A stretch of DNA of 64,000 bases. Origin: Rhodoferax sp. WC2427 (lineage in GTDB: Bacteria > Pseudomonadota > Gammaproteobacteria > Burkholderiales > Burkholderiaceae_C). The notes under the pieces are model-generated. The model worked only from the letters and a program-made list of their open reading frames with translations, was not told the origin of the DNA and did not search any database. The stretch is taken from NCBI RefSeq assembly GCF_040822085.1, contig NZ_CP162006.1, forward strand, positions 4,030,001 through 4,094,000, in the 5' to 3' direction. The translations under genes and the position numbers were made by a program. Shown piece by piece: positions 1 through 8,526 of the stretch; position 1 is the first letter of the stretch, and every line of letters begins with the position of its first letter.

Positions 1-1
1 C

Positions 2-670
2 AACCTCGACCAGAAGCAGCCCGGCTTCCCCGCCGACGTGCTGCCCACCTACCTCACCGCCCTGGGTGTGCCCTTTCACATCGAGAACCAGGACACCTAC
101 AGCATCGTCAAGCGCGTGATCCCCGAGGGCAAGACCACCTGCGGCCTGTGCAGCCGCCTGCGCCGCGGCATTCTGTACCGCGTGGCCGACGAGCTGGGGG
201 CCACCAAGATTGCGCTGGGCCACCACCGCGACGACATGCTGCAGACCTTCTTCTTGAACATGTTCTTCGGCGGCAAGCTCAAGGGCATGCCGCCCAAGCT
301 GGTCAGCGACGATGGCCGCCACATCGTCATCCGTCCCCTGGCCTACGTGACGGAGAAAGACCTGACCCGCTGGGCCGCGCACAAGCAGTTCCCCATCATC
401 CCCTGCACCCTGTGCGGCAGCCAGGAAAACCTGCAGCGCAAGCAGATCGCCCAGATGCTGCAAGAGTGGGAAAAGAAACACCCCGGCCGCATCGAAAGCA
501 TGTTCAGCGCGCTGCAAAACGTGGTGCCCTCGCACCTGATGGACCGCAGCCGCTACGACTTCGAAGGCCTGCAAACCACCGGCATGCCCAGCGATGACGG
601 CGACCAGGCGTTTGATGCGCCGACCTTTCCACCCGCAGGTTTGCCCGGTCTGCAGGTCGTGCACCTATGA
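2..670 (+). CDS. ttcA: tRNA 2-thiocytidine(32) synthetase TtcA, C-terminal part (cut by window start)
   Basis: TtcA is a cytosolic ATP-dependent enzyme that puts sulfur on cytidine 32 of some tRNAs, using a [4Fe-4S] cluster. The frame is open from base 2, so the 5' end lies outside the window. The visible part has the two Cys pairs expected for cluster binding (CGLC in [12 protein letters not shown] and CTLC in [14 protein letters not shown]) and the conserved [16 protein letters not shown] segment. The P-loop (PP-loop) SGGxDS motif must lie upstream. The stop overlaps the next start by 4 bases (ATGA), so the two genes are probably co-translated. Family assignment is strong. Confidence 0.93.
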   Translation, partial: NLDQKQPGFPADVLPTYLTALGVPFHIENQDTYSIVKRVIPEGKTTCGLCSRLRRGILYRVADELGATKIALGHHRDDMLQTFFLNMFFGGKLKGMPPKLVSDDGRHIVIRPLAYVTEKDLTRWAAHKQFPIIPCTLCGSQENLQRKQIAQMLQEWEKKHPGRIESMFSALQNVVPSHLMDRSRYDFEGLQTTGMPSDDGDQAFDAPTFPPAGLPGLQVVHL

Positions 671-1269
671 CCGCCTGGCGCACCCTGCTCTTGGCCGCCG
701 CCGTGCTGCTGGGCGGCTGCGCCACCACCACCCGGGTGGACAGCGACGTGCAAAGTTTTGCCAACTGGACCAGCGCCGTACCCCGCCCTGTGGGTTTCCG
801 CTTCGAGCGCCTGCCCTCCCAGCAGACCGATGCCGCGCAGCAAACCGCCGTCGAGCAACTGGCCCTGCCTGCCCTGGCGCAGGCCGGGCTGGTGCTGGAT
901 GGGCCCAACGCCCGCTTCAGCCTGCAGATCAACACCCAGATGGTCACCGAAAGCACCTGGAGCAACCCCTATGGTCCCTGGGGGCCACGGGGTCCCTGGC
1001 TGGCCGGTGGCCGGGGCCTGCACGGCCCCTTCATGGGCCCGCTGATGCCTCCCATGGAAGTGCGCAGCTACCAGCGCCTGCTCAGCCTGGTGCTGCGCGA
1101 CCTCACCACCGGCCAGGTGGTCTACGAAACCCAGGCCCGCATGGACAGCCGCTGGCCCATCGGCAACGATCTCCTCCCCGCCATGGTCACGGCGGCTCTG
1201 CACGGATTTCCAAACCCTCCCCAGGGCCTGCAGCGCATCACCGTCGACCTGCCCCCCGCCACCCCGTGA
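667..1269 (+). CDS. DUF4136-type lipoprotein
   Basis: This 200-residue protein starts with a lipoprotein signal peptide: [18 protein letters not shown], with the lipobox LGGC giving Cys18 as the lipidation site. The rest resembles the DUF4136 family of small envelope lipoproteins, whose function is not known. A Gly/Pro/Trp-rich stretch ([12 protein letters not shown]) lies near residue 100. It overlaps ttcA by 4 bases and its stop sits just before the histidine phosphatase gene, so all three are probably one transcript. The family name is recognised from overall pattern only. Confidence 0.75.
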   Translation: MTAWRTLLLAAAVLLGGCATTTRVDSDVQSFANWTSAVPRPVGFRFERLPSQQTDAAQQTAVEQLALPALAQAGLVLDGPNARFSLQINTQMVTESTWSNPYGPWGPRGPWLAGGRGLHGPFMGPLMPPMEVRSYQRLLSLVLRDLTTGQVVYETQARMDSRWPIGNDLLPAMVTAALHGFPNPPQGLQRITVDLPPATP

Positions 1270-1280
1270 AAGCCCCCTTG

Positions 1281-1922
1281 ATGGACGCCACCCGCATCAT
1301 CGCCATCCGCCACGGCGAAACCGCCTGGAACGTCGACACCCGCCTCCAGGGCCAACTGGACATTCCCCTCAACGACACCGGCCGCTGGCAGGCCCACCAA
1401 CTGGCGCTGGCGCTGGCCGGAGAACCCATCACCGCCGTCTACGCCAGCGACCTGTGGCGGGCCTATGAAACCGCGCTGTCGGTGGCCGGGGCGGTCGACC
1501 TGAACATCACCACCGACGAGGGCCTGCGCGAACGCGGCTTTGGCAGCTTCCAGGGCCGCACCTTTACCGAAATTGAAGCCGAACTGCCCGAGCAGGCCTT
1601 GCGCTGGCGCAAGCGCGACCCGACCTTTGCCCCCGAAGGCGGCGAGTGCCTGAACGACTTCCGCGACCGCGTGCTGGCCTGTGTCGACACCCTGGCCGCC
1701 CGCCACCCCGGCGAGCTGATCACCGTGGTGGCCCATGGCGGCGTGATGGACGTGCTGTACCGCGCCGCCACCGGCCAGGGCCTGCAAGCCCCGCGCACCT
1801 GGGACCTGGGCAACGCCGCCATCAACCGCCTGCTGTGGACCCCCGAGGGCTTCACGCTGGTGGGTTGGGCCGACACCAACCACCTGGAGCAGCAGGGCGC
1901 GTTGGACGAAAATTCGGCGTAG
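1281..1922 (+). CDS. Histidine phosphatase family protein (phosphoglycerate mutase-like)
   Basis: Cytosolic phosphatase of the histidine phosphatase superfamily, 213 residues. The catalytic histidine is in IRHGETAWN near residue 8. The second histidine is in VVAHGGVMDVL, and the acid residue is probably in LRERGFGSFQGRT. These are the hallmarks of the RHG family, in which a phosphohistidine intermediate forms. The substrate cannot be told from sequence: CobC, GpmB and broad-specificity phosphatases all look like this. I chose ATG at 1281. An in-frame GTG at 1266 overlaps the stop of the upstream lipoprotein gene and would add five residues. Confidence 0.88.
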   Translation: MDATRIIAIRHGETAWNVDTRLQGQLDIPLNDTGRWQAHQLALALAGEPITAVYASDLWRAYETALSVAGAVDLNITTDEGLRERGFGSFQGRTFTEIEAELPEQALRWRKRDPTFAPEGGECLNDFRDRVLACVDTLAARHPGELITVVAHGGVMDVLYRAATGQGLQAPRTWDLGNAAINRLLWTPEGFTLVGWADTNHLEQQGALDENSA

Positions 1923-1923
1923 T

Positions 1924-1980
1924 GCTATTTATTTAGGAGCTTCTCACGCCCATTCCATCAGCGTAAGAGCCCGATTTAAT
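1924..1980. repeat. Palindromic repeat copy 1 (Comamonadaceae-type)
   Basis: A degenerate copy with TTCTCACGCCCATTCCATCAG near its centre and AT-rich flanks (TATTTATTTA, GATTTAAT). It sits between the convergent histidine phosphatase gene and ruvB, and overlaps the last bases of ruvB. Confidence 0.6.
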
Positions 1981-3037
1981 CTACAGAAAACAGCCCACCC
2001 TCGGTCTGCGGTGGGGTCACGCCCAAATGCCGGTAGGCGGCCAGGGTGGCGATGCGGCCGCGGTTGGTGCGCTGCAAAAAGCCCTGCTGGATCAAATACG
2101 GCTCGATCACGTCTTCGATGGTGTCGCGCTCTTCGCCGATGCTGGCGGCGATGTTGTCCAGCCCCACCGGGCCACCGTCGAAGCGGTGGATCACCGCCTC
2201 CAGCAGTTTGCGGTCCATCAGGTCAAAGCCTTGCGGGTCCACGTCCAGCATGGCCAGGGCGCGGTTGGCGATGTCCAGGGTGATGGTGCCGGTGCCCTTC
2301 ACGTCGGCGTAGTCGCGCACGCGGCGCAGCAGGCGGTTGGCGATACGCGGCGTGCCACGCGAGCGGCGGGCGATCTCGAAGCCGCCATCGGCATCCATGG
2401 GGGCATTGAGCAGCCCGGCGCTGCGCTTGACGATGCGGGCCAGTTCTTCGGGCGTGTAGAACTCCAGCCGCGCCACGATGCCAAAGCGGTCGCGCAGCGG
2501 GTTGGTCAGCATGCCGGCGCGGGTGGTGGCCCCCACCAGGGTGAAGGGCTGCAGATCGAGCTTGATGCTGCGGGCCGCCGGGCCCTCGCCGATCATGATG
2601 TCGATCTGGTAGTCCTCCAGCGCGGGGTACAGGATTTCTTCCACCACGGGGCTGAGCCGGTGGATTTCGTCAATGAAGAGTACGTCGTTTTTTTCCAGAT
2701 TGGTCAGCAGCGCGGCCAGGTCCTTGGGCTTTTCGAGCACCGGGCCGCTGGTCTGGCGCAGGTTCACGCCCAGTTCGTGGGCAATGATGTGGCTGAGCGT
2801 GGTTTTACCCAGGCCGGGCGGGCCGAACAGCAGCACGTGGTCCAGCGCCTCGCCGCGCTTGGTGGCGGCACCGATGAAGATCTCCAGCTGCTCGCGGGCC
2901 TTGGTCTGGCCCACGTAGTCGTCGAACAGCTTGGGGCGCAGGGCGCGTTCGATCGCCTCCTCTTGCGGCGAGGTGGGGGCGGCAGAAACCATGCGCTTCG
3001 GGGGCGGCGCGGCAAAATCATCAGTCTGGATGGACAC
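1976..3037 (-). CDS. ruvB: Holliday junction ATP-dependent DNA helicase RuvB
   Basis: RuvB is the AAA+ motor of the RuvABC complex and drives branch migration of Holliday junctions during recombination and repair. The 353 residues match the usual length. Walker A is GPPGLGKTT, Walker B is LFIDEIHRL, and the sensor region has GATTRAG followed by the arginine-containing LRDRFG. A C-terminal winged-helix DNA-binding domain follows ([15 protein letters not shown]). Its partner ruvA is 1.7 kb upstream on the same strand, separated by a carbonic anhydrase gene on the other strand and a small protein gene, so the usual ruvA-ruvB pair is split here. Confidence 0.97.
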   Translation of the reverse strand: MSIQTDDFAAPPPKRMVSAAPTSPQEEAIERALRPKLFDDYVGQTKAREQLEIFIGAATKRGEALDHVLLFGPPGLGKTTLSHIIAHELGVNLRQTSGPVLEKPKDLAALLTNLEKNDVLFIDEIHRLSPVVEEILYPALEDYQIDIMIGEGPAARSIKLDLQPFTLVGATTRAGMLTNPLRDRFGIVARLEFYTPEELARIVKRSAGLLNAPMDADGGFEIARRSRGTPRIANRLLRRVRDYADVKGTGTITLDIANRALAMLDVDPQGFDLMDRKLLEAVIHRFDGGPVGLDNIAASIGEERDTIEDVIEPYLIQQGFLQRTNRGRIATLAAYRHLGVTPPQTEGGLFSVD

Positions 3038-3155
3038 GGGCAGGCAGTCGAAAAAAGGAAAGCCACTATAGCGCCTGGGCCTGCCCGCGCTGAAAACACG
3101 GCCCGCTTGTGGCTATAGTCAAGACCCACCCCTTTCGCCCCCGCCAGGATTCCCC

Positions 3156-4316
3156 ATGACGCACTGCACGCACACTGTTTCAACCCGTTGGGCACTGGCC
3201 CTGCTGCTTTGTGCCGGCGGGATGGTCGCGGCCCATGCCGAAGATGCGGCCGCCGACAAGCCCAAGGCCAAGGCCATGGGCAAAATCGTGCTGCCCGCCA
3301 AACCCGAGCCGCAAGACCCGGGCAGCAAGGAATCCATGGCGCAGCGCGTGCGCGAGGCGGTCGACAAAGTCAACGCCGGTGAAGGCAGCAAAACCAAGAA
3401 GACCAAGGGCAAGGCAGAGGAAACACCGGCCGTCACCATCACCATCGAGGCCGAACCCAAAAAAGCCACGGCCCGGGGCGCGCCAGCCCCTCCGCCCGAC
3501 ATTGCCGCCGCCCACGCCAAGGCGCACGGGCTGGTCAACCCCACCGACAGCAAGGCGGCTACCCGCGCCGCCGCGATGGCGGCCACGGCTTCTGGTTCGC
3601 CCACCCTGGTCCGCGGCAATGGCAGCGCCCACGAAACCCACTGGGACTATGCGGGCAGCAACGGTCCACAGGTCTGGTCGCAGCTGAATCCTGAATTCAA
3701 CCTGTGTGCACTGGGCCAACGCCAGTCGCCCATCGCCATCCAGGATGCCAACAACCTGCAGGGCCCGGCCGAGCCGCTGCAAATCCATTACCAGCCCAGC
3801 AGCGCCATGGTGGTGAATAACGGCCACACCATCCAGGTCGATGTGGTGGGCGAGAACACGCTGACCGTGCGCGGCTCCACCTACAAGCTGCTGCAATTCC
3901 ATTTCCACCACCCCAGCGAAGAGCGCGTCAACGACCGGACCTTTGGCATGGTGGCGCACCTGGTGCACCGCAATGTAGACGGCCAACTGGCGGTGCTGGC
4001 CGTTCTGCTCGATCCCGGCCAGGCCAATGGGTTGATCAATAAGGTCTGGACCTACATGCCCCTGGATGTCGGTGACCGGGTGCGCATGCCTGCCGGACTG
4101 TTGGATTTGAACGAGCTGCTACCGCAAGACATGCGCTACTACCAGTTCATGGGCTCGTTGACCACGCCACCGTGCTCGGAAAATGTGCTGTGGATGGTGC
4201 TGAAGCAGCCGGTGCAGATCAGCCCCGAGCAGCTGCGCCTGTTTAGCCAGCTGTACCCGGCCAACGCCCGTCCGGTGCAGCCCTTGAATGGCCGCGTCGT
4301 CCGAGACGCACAGTAA
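3156..4316 (+). CDS. Alpha-class carbonic anhydrase with long linker
   Basis: Periplasmic zinc enzyme interconverting CO2 and bicarbonate. A Sec signal peptide covers about residues 1-28 (TRWALALLLCAGGMVAAHAE). The catalytic domain begins near residue 160 (HWDYAG, then NPEFNLCALGQRQSPI). The zinc ligands are His249 and His251 in FHFHHPSEE and His268 in MVAHLVH, with the spacing of bacterial alpha-class enzymes. TPPCSENVLW is also typical. Between signal and catalytic domain lie about 130 residues rich in Lys, Ala and Pro, which makes the protein (386 residues) much longer than the usual 240-260. A second, beta-class enzyme is encoded at 55.8-56.5 kb. Confidence 0.93.
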   Translation: MTHCTHTVSTRWALALLLCAGGMVAAHAEDAAADKPKAKAMGKIVLPAKPEPQDPGSKESMAQRVREAVDKVNAGEGSKTKKTKGKAEETPAVTITIEAEPKKATARGAPAPPPDIAAAHAKAHGLVNPTDSKAATRAAAMAATASGSPTLVRGNGSAHETHWDYAGSNGPQVWSQLNPEFNLCALGQRQSPIAIQDANNLQGPAEPLQIHYQPSSAMVVNNGHTIQVDVVGENTLTVRGSTYKLLQFHFHHPSEERVNDRTFGMVAHLVHRNVDGQLAVLAVLLDPGQANGLINKVWTYMPLDVGDRVRMPAGLLDLNELLPQDMRYYQFMGSLTTPPCSENVLWMVLKQPVQISPEQLRLFSQLYPANARPVQPLNGRVVRDAQ

Positions 4317-4333
4317 ACTGCAGGCGCAAAAAA

Positions 4334-4357
4334 AAGGGCTGGGAATACCCAGCCCTT
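4334..4357. terminator. Bidirectional terminator
   Basis: Perfect hairpin with arms AAGGGCTGGG and CCCAGCCCTT and loop AATA. A run of A precedes it and TTCTT follows, so it can stop transcription of both the carbonic anhydrase gene and the convergent small-protein gene. Confidence 0.85.
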
Positions 4358-4375
4358 CTTATTTAGAAGCGCTAC

Positions 4376-4624
4376 TTACTTGGTCGCGGATGCAGCGGCA
4401 GCCGGAGCGGCGGCGGGCGCATCCATCTTCTTGGCGGCCACGTGCTTCTTCACCTTCTTGGCGGCATGCTTTTTCACGGGTGCAACGGGCTTGGCGGTGG
4501 CATCGGCAGGCGCGGTGGCCGCAGCTGGTGCGGCCTCTTTGGCGGGTGCGGCGGTCTGGGCAAACGAGGCCACGGACACAGCAGAAATCAGGGCAGCGGC
4601 AAACAAAGATTTGATCATGGTCAT
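4376..4624 (-). CDS. Small Ala/Lys/Pro-rich secreted protein
   Basis: An 82-residue protein with a clear signal peptide (MIKSLFAAALISAVSVASFAQ) and a mature part made almost only of Ala, Lys, Pro and Val (for example VKKHAAKKVKKHVAAKK), so it should be periplasmic, basic and disordered. Small exported proteins of this look are common in Comamonadaceae. No function can be assigned. It resembles the lysine-rich linker of the convergent carbonic anhydrase in composition only. A good ribosome binding site (AGGAAATTG) precedes the start, and a strong terminator ends the gene. Confidence 0.72.
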   Translation of the reverse strand: MTMIKSLFAAALISAVSVASFAQTAAPAKEAAPAAATAPADATAKPVAPVKKHAAKKVKKHVAAKKMDAPAAAPAAAASATK

Positions 4625-4773
4625 AACAATTTCCTGGCAGTGACAGTCGTGTGTGCTCCGACTTCCTAGAGCGAATCTGAATTGCGTTCAGACCTGCACC
4701 TACAACGGGCCCCGCCAACGCTGGTTGACCAGCTATACATTTCTTTATACAAGCCCGATCTGCCCCACCGGGC

Positions 4774-5346
4774 CTATTTGCCCAGCGCCTTCAGCGCCAG
4801 CTTGATGCCCTCGCTCACACCCACACTGGCGGGCAGGGCTTTGAGTGCCAACGCGGCTTCCTTGTCGCTGTAGCCCAGGGCCACCAGGGCCTGCAGGATG
4901 TCGACCTGGGCATCGCTGGTGGCGCCGGTGCGTACGCCGATGTCGGAACCCAGCTTGCCCTTGAGCTCCAGCAGCAGACGCTCGGCGGTTTTGGGACCAA
5001 TGCCGGGCACCTTCTTGAGCCGCCCCACTTCTTGCAAGGTGATGGCCTGGGCCAGGTCGTCTACGCCCATGCCCGACAGCACGCTTAGCGCCGTGCGCGG
5101 CCCCACGCCACTGATCTTGATGAGCTGGCGAAAGGCATCGCGCTCACCCGGCGTGGCAAAGCCATACAGGATTTGGGCATCTTCGCGCACCACAAAGTGC
5201 GTCAGCAGCGTGACCTGCTCGCCCAGGCCCGGCAGGTTGTAGAAAGTGCTCATGGGTACATCCACGTCGTAGCCCACGCCGTGGCAGTCGATCAGCACCT
5301 GGGGCGGGTTCTTGGCGGCCAGCAGGCCTTGGAGTCGTCCGATCAT
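4774..5346 (-). CDS. ruvA: Holliday junction branch migration protein RuvA
   Basis: RuvA binds the four-way junction as a tetramer and loads RuvB. The start is set at the conserved MIGRLQGLL (190 residues). The open frame runs 50 codons further upstream, but that part ([10 protein letters not shown]...) is unlike RuvA. The helix-hairpin-helix pair is visible ([18 protein letters not shown] and [18 protein letters not shown]), and the C-terminal RuvB-binding domain ends in LALKALGK. It is transcribed away from the bactofilin gene, with a shared 176-base promoter region. Confidence 0.96.
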   Translation of the reverse strand: MIGRLQGLLAAKNPPQVLIDCHGVGYDVDVPMSTFYNLPGLGEQVTLLTHFVVREDAQILYGFATPGERDAFRQLIKISGVGPRTALSVLSGMGVDDLAQAITLQEVGRLKKVPGIGPKTAERLLLELKGKLGSDIGVRTGATSDAQVDILQALVALGYSDKEAALALKALPASVGVSEGIKLALKALGK

Positions 5347-5443
5347 GGGGTTCCTGGAGAGAAACCGCCATTGTCCATGACGCCGCACCCCGGCATTCGA
5401 GCGAAATGTGAGCGAATCTACGCCAGTGATTTGCTTCCATTTT

Positions 5444-5477
5444 GTTACATACATTGCATCCTGTACGAAGATGTAAC
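5444..5477. promoter_or_regulatory. Spaced inverted repeat between ruvA and bactofilin genes
   Basis: GTTACAT (5444-5450) and ATGTAAC (5471-5477) form a perfect 7-base inverted repeat with a 20-base spacer, in the AT-richer divergent region and 46 bases before the bactofilin start. It could be a regulator site or part of a 5' UTR hairpin. Nothing in the sequence says which. Confidence 0.35.
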
Positions 5478-5522
5478 CGGCCCCGGCCCCTACCATGGGC
5501 TTCTTTCAAGAAGGGAACTCCC

Positions 5523-6062
5523 ATGGCTCTACAGACCCCGTTTTTTGGCAAGCGTGAACCCGAAGCTTTTGGCGTGCGCAACAACCTCGCCCAGGCACAG
5601 GCCCTGGCCCCGCGGCCCCAGCCCCTGCCCACCCCACCGGTGGCCGAGCCCGTGGACATTCCGGTCGACACGGTGGCCGTCCAGCCCCCGGCCAAAGCCA
5701 CAGGCAGCACCCTCACCGTGGGCCCCAACATCAAGCTCAAGGGCGTGGAGATCACCGACTGCGACACGCTGGTGGTCGAGGGCACGGTCGAGGCGACCAT
5801 GGATTCGCGCCTGATGCAGATCACCGCCGCCGGGGCCTTCAAGGGCTCGGCCGACATCGACATCGCCGAAATCCACGGGGCCTTTGACGGCGAGTTGACG
5901 GTGCGCGACAAGCTGGTGATCTACGCCACGGGCCGCGTCACCGGCAAAGTGCGCTACGGCAAGCTGGTGATCGAGGAAGGCGGCCAGTTATCGGGCGAAA
6001 TCGCCTTTGGTACGGCCAAGACCGTACCGGTCAAAGCCCCACTGCAATCCATCGCAGCCTGA
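5523..6062 (+). CDS. Bactofilin family protein (polymer-forming cytoskeletal protein)
   Basis: Bactofilins self-assemble without nucleotides into filaments at the membrane and scaffold cell-wall or shape functions. This one has 179 residues. A Pro-rich N-terminal tail (about residues 1-60) leads into the beta-helical bactofilin domain, recognisable from short Gly/Val repeats such as GPNIKLKGVEITDCDTLVVEGTVEAT, FKGSADIDIAEIHGAFDGEL and VIYATGRVTGKVRYG. The start at 5523 has a ribosome binding site (GAAGGGAA) nearby. An upstream in-frame ATG at 5442 is unlikely. It is transcribed divergently from ruvA and converges on the lipid transport operon. Confidence 0.87.
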   Translation: MALQTPFFGKREPEAFGVRNNLAQAQALAPRPQPLPTPPVAEPVDIPVDTVAVQPPAKATGSTLTVGPNIKLKGVEITDCDTLVVEGTVEATMDSRLMQITAAGAFKGSADIDIAEIHGAFDGELTVRDKLVIYATGRVTGKVRYGKLVIEEGGQLSGEIAFGTAKTVPVKAPLQSIAA

Positions 6063-6071
6063 GGCGCGGGC

Positions 6072-6749
6072 TCAGCGCCCCGCCGTCTCCAGCCAGGCGT
6101 CGAGCTCCTGCGCAAGGGCATCGGTGGCGGCGGCCAGCGCCCGCACTCCACCGGGCGCGTCGGCACTGGGGGCCGGGCGCTGCACGCTGAAAGACCGTTG
6201 GGCCAACAGGCTGTCGCCCAGCGGCGTGTTCTCCAGCAGCGTGGCGCGCAGCCGCACCAGGCCGGTGCTGGCGGTGGGCGACTGGAATACCTGGGTAAAT
6301 TCCTGCAGCTCGAGCCGCACCAGCCGCGGCGCGGGCCCGCTGGTACGCGCCAGCGCCGCGCTGTCGCCTGCCCCCAGCACCGCCCGGCGCTGGCCCAGTA
6401 CATCGCGCAGCCGCTGGCCCACCAGTTGCGCGGGCGGCACGCTCCAGCGGGCCTGGGTGTAGGGGCGCAGTTGCTGGGCATCGGCATAGCCCAGCCGGTA
6501 CACGACTGCGGTGCCACCGTCACTCAGCCCGGGCGCTTCCACGTCGGCCAGGGCCAAGGGTGGCAAGCTGGCAGTTGCCAACGCCGTAGTGGTGCCGGGA
6601 CCAAAGTCGTACTGCACCGCCCGCAGCGGTTTGTCGGGCAGGGCCGAGCACGCGCCCAAGGTCAAAAATACCAAGCAAAACAGGCACTTTACGCCCATTC
6701 CATAAGCACAAGCAGCTCTTTTATCCATAGCAAATCCTAAGGGTTTCAT
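6072..6749 (-). CDS. ABC-type transport auxiliary lipoprotein (PqiC/DUF330-like)
   Basis: Last gene of a leftward Mce/Mla-type lipid transport operon. The protein is an outer-membrane-directed lipoprotein with lipobox LGAC in CLFCLVFLTLGAC, and the rest fits the ABC-transport auxiliary (PqiC-like) family: PLRAVQYDFGPG at the start and ARWSVPPAQLVGQRLRDVL in the middle. The ATG at 6749 overlaps the mlaD-like stop by 4 bases. A later ATG at 6698 (MGVKCLFCLVF) would give a cleaner signal peptide. The N-terminal codons lie within a copy of the palindromic repeat (6682-6733), so the start region was probably rewritten by the repeat. Confidence 0.8.
   Translation of the reverse strand: MKPLGFAMDKRAACAYGMGVKCLFCLVFLTLGACSALPDKPLRAVQYDFGPGTTTALATASLPPLALADVEAPGLSDGGTAVVYRLGYADAQQLRPYTQARWSVPPAQLVGQRLRDVLGQRRAVLGAGDSAALARTSGPAPRLVRLELQEFTQVFQSPTASTGLVRLRATLLENTPLGDSLLAQRSFSVQRPAPSADAPGGVRALAAATDALAQELDAWLETAGR
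6682..6733. repeat. Palindromic repeat copy 2, inside coding sequence
   Basis: Core ACGCCCATTCCATAAGCAC followed by AAGCAGCTCTTTTATCCATAG. It lies wholly inside the 5' part of the auxiliary lipoprotein gene and encodes about residues 6-22, upstream of the lipobox. Confidence 0.65.
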
Positions 6750-7723
6750 GGTTGCGCAGCCGGGGCGACAAAACCCGCCTCGCCCGGGCCGGGCACCACC
6801 GCGCCGCCGCCAAAGATCAGCGACTGCGGCTGCTCGCTGATGCCGTTGACGGTGCGGCCCAGTTGCCGCGCCGCACGCGAGGCGTCGTCGGCCACGCGGT
6901 TGATGCGCGGCAGGGTGGCGCTGCCAAAGGTGTCGGCGGCGTGGGACAAGGCGCTCGAGCCGTCGGCCAGCCGGTCCATCACGCCGCCTTTTTCGTTCAG
7001 CCTGGCCGCTGTCTGGCCGATGGCGGCAAAACTGCCGTTGGCCGTGTCGGCGGCGGTTTGCAATGCGCGCATGGCCTGGTGGGTGTCGTCGGCGAGTGCC
7101 GGGATGCGGGCCAGCGCCGGGTCCAGCCGCTGGGCCACCGTCTGCTCCAGCCGGGCACTGAGCTGGGCCAGGCTGGTGGTGGCGTGGTCGGCGCTGGTCA
7201 GCACGCCAGTGAGCAGCTTCTGGTTTTCATCGCTGAGCAACTGGTTCAGGCGCAGCGATGCTTCGTCCACCTGGGCCAGGATGTGCGGCACCTGCTCGGT
7301 CAGCTTGCCGAGCTGCGAGGTCTCCAGCGGCAGGCGCGGCACGCCGCTGCGGCCAGGGGGCAGACGCTCCTGCGGCTGGCCCGCGTCGTCAATCTGCACA
7401 AAGGCCAGACCGGTGATGCCCTGGTAGCTCAGGGTGGCAAAGGCAGTGGGTGACAGCGGCGTGGTGTCGTCCACGGCGATGCGGATCAGCACATTGCCCG
7501 CCACGTCGGGGTCGAAGCCGATGTGGGTCACCTTGCCCACGGCCACGCCCTTGTAGCGCACGGCGGCCTGGGGCTGCAGGCCGGTGACCGGGTCGCGCGA
7601 CGAGAGTTCATAAGGGTGGCTGCTGCCCGCGTCGCGGGTGAGCCAGACCGCCAGCGCCACCAGCAGCGCGGTAATGGCCAGCACAAACGCGCCCGCGGCC
7701 AGCGCGTGGGATTTATTTTCCAT
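6746..7723 (-). CDS. MlaD/MCE domain protein
   Basis: Periplasmic, inner-membrane-anchored MCE subunit of a phospholipid transport ABC system (Mla/Pqi/Yrb group); 325 residues. One transmembrane helix lies at about residues 9-28 (AAGAFVLAITALLVALAVWL). The MCE domain follows: VTGLQPQAAVRYKGVAVGKVTHIGFD and LSYQGITGLAFVQI. The C-terminal half is a long helical region with many Ala, Thr and Leu, as in MCE proteins that form tunnels. It overlaps the ATPase gene by 11 bases and the lipoprotein gene by 4, so the four genes are tightly coupled. Confidence 0.9.
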   Translation of the reverse strand: MENKSHALAAGAFVLAITALLVALAVWLTRDAGSSHPYELSSRDPVTGLQPQAAVRYKGVAVGKVTHIGFDPDVAGNVLIRIAVDDTTPLSPTAFATLSYQGITGLAFVQIDDAGQPQERLPPGRSGVPRLPLETSQLGKLTEQVPHILAQVDEASLRLNQLLSDENQKLLTGVLTSADHATTSLAQLSARLEQTVAQRLDPALARIPALADDTHQAMRALQTAADTANGSFAAIGQTAARLNEKGGVMDRLADGSSALSHAADTFGSATLPRINRVADDASRAARQLGRTVNGISEQPQSLIFGGGAVVPGPGEAGFVAPAAQP

Positions 7724-8525
7724 GGGGGAGATCTCCTTGGGGAATGGGAACTACGGGCAGCGGCGCCAAGGCACGCCGACCGCGTTCGCCCAGAAAAAAG
7801 TGTTCGATGAACGGGTGCGGGAAAGCCACCACCTCGGCGGGCGTGCCGGTGACCAGCACCTTTTTTTCGGCCAGCACGGCGACCCGGGTGCTCAGCGCAA
7901 ACAGGGTGTCCAGGTCGTGCGTGACCATCACCACCGTCAGGCCCAGGCCCTGGTGCAGGGCGCGCAGCAGGGCCACAAATTCGTCGGCCCCGTTCGGGTC
8001 CAGCCCGGCGGTGGGCTCGTCCAGCAGCAGCAGCGGCGGGTCCATCACCAGCGCGCGGGCCAGGGCCACGCGTTTGACCATGCCGCCCGACAGATCGGCG
8101 GGCATCTTGTCGGCATCGGCAGGCTGCAAGCCGACCATTTGCAGCTTGACCAGGGCCGCGTCGCGCACCAGCGCAGCGGGCAGGGTTTTGAGCTCATTCA
8201 GTGGGAAAGCAATGTTCTCCAGCACGGTAAAGGCAGAAAACAGCGCCCCTTGCTGGAACAGCATGCCGACCCGGCTGGCCGCGCCGGTGCGGCCCAGTTC
8301 TGCGGCGGGCTGGCCCAGCACGCTGACCTGGCCCTGGGCCGGATGCTCCAGCCCCAGCATCTGGCGCAGCAGCACGGTTTTGCCGGTGCCCGAGCCGCCC
8401 ACCAACGACAGAATTTCGCCGCGCTGCACAGTCAGCGCCAGGTCCTGGTGGATCACGACCCGGCTTTTGCCGCTGCCAAACGCGGTCTGCAGGCCCTGGA
8501 TATCAACGATGGTGTCGGCATCCAT
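7713..8525 (-). CDS. ABC transporter ATP-binding protein (MlaF-like)
   Basis: Cytosolic ATPase of the lipid transport complex, 270 residues. Walker A is GGSGTGKTVLL, the signature is LSGGMVKRVALARAL, Walker B is PLLLLDEPTAGLDP, and the switch histidine is in VTHDLD. This matches the MlaF/YrbF subgroup, with FQQGALFSAFTVLENI as the Q-loop. I start it at 8525 (MDADTIVDIQ), one base after the permease stop codon. The frame stays open 14 codons upstream, but that part lies in the permease gene. Confidence 0.92.
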   Translation of the reverse strand: MDADTIVDIQGLQTAFGSGKSRVVIHQDLALTVQRGEILSLVGGSGTGKTVLLRQMLGLEHPAQGQVSVLGQPAAELGRTGAASRVGMLFQQGALFSAFTVLENIAFPLNELKTLPAALVRDAALVKLQMVGLQPADADKMPADLSGGMVKRVALARALVMDPPLLLLDEPTAGLDPNGADEFVALLRALHQGLGLTVVMVTHDLDTLFALSTRVAVLAEKKVLVTGTPAEVVAFPHPFIEHFFLGERGRRALAPLPVVPIPQGDLPHGK

Positions 8526-8526
8526 G

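Noticed and set aside
2027..3118. Long open frame opposite ruvB (363 codons)
   Set aside because: Shadow frame caused by high GC; no family features, and ruvB is certain on the other strand.
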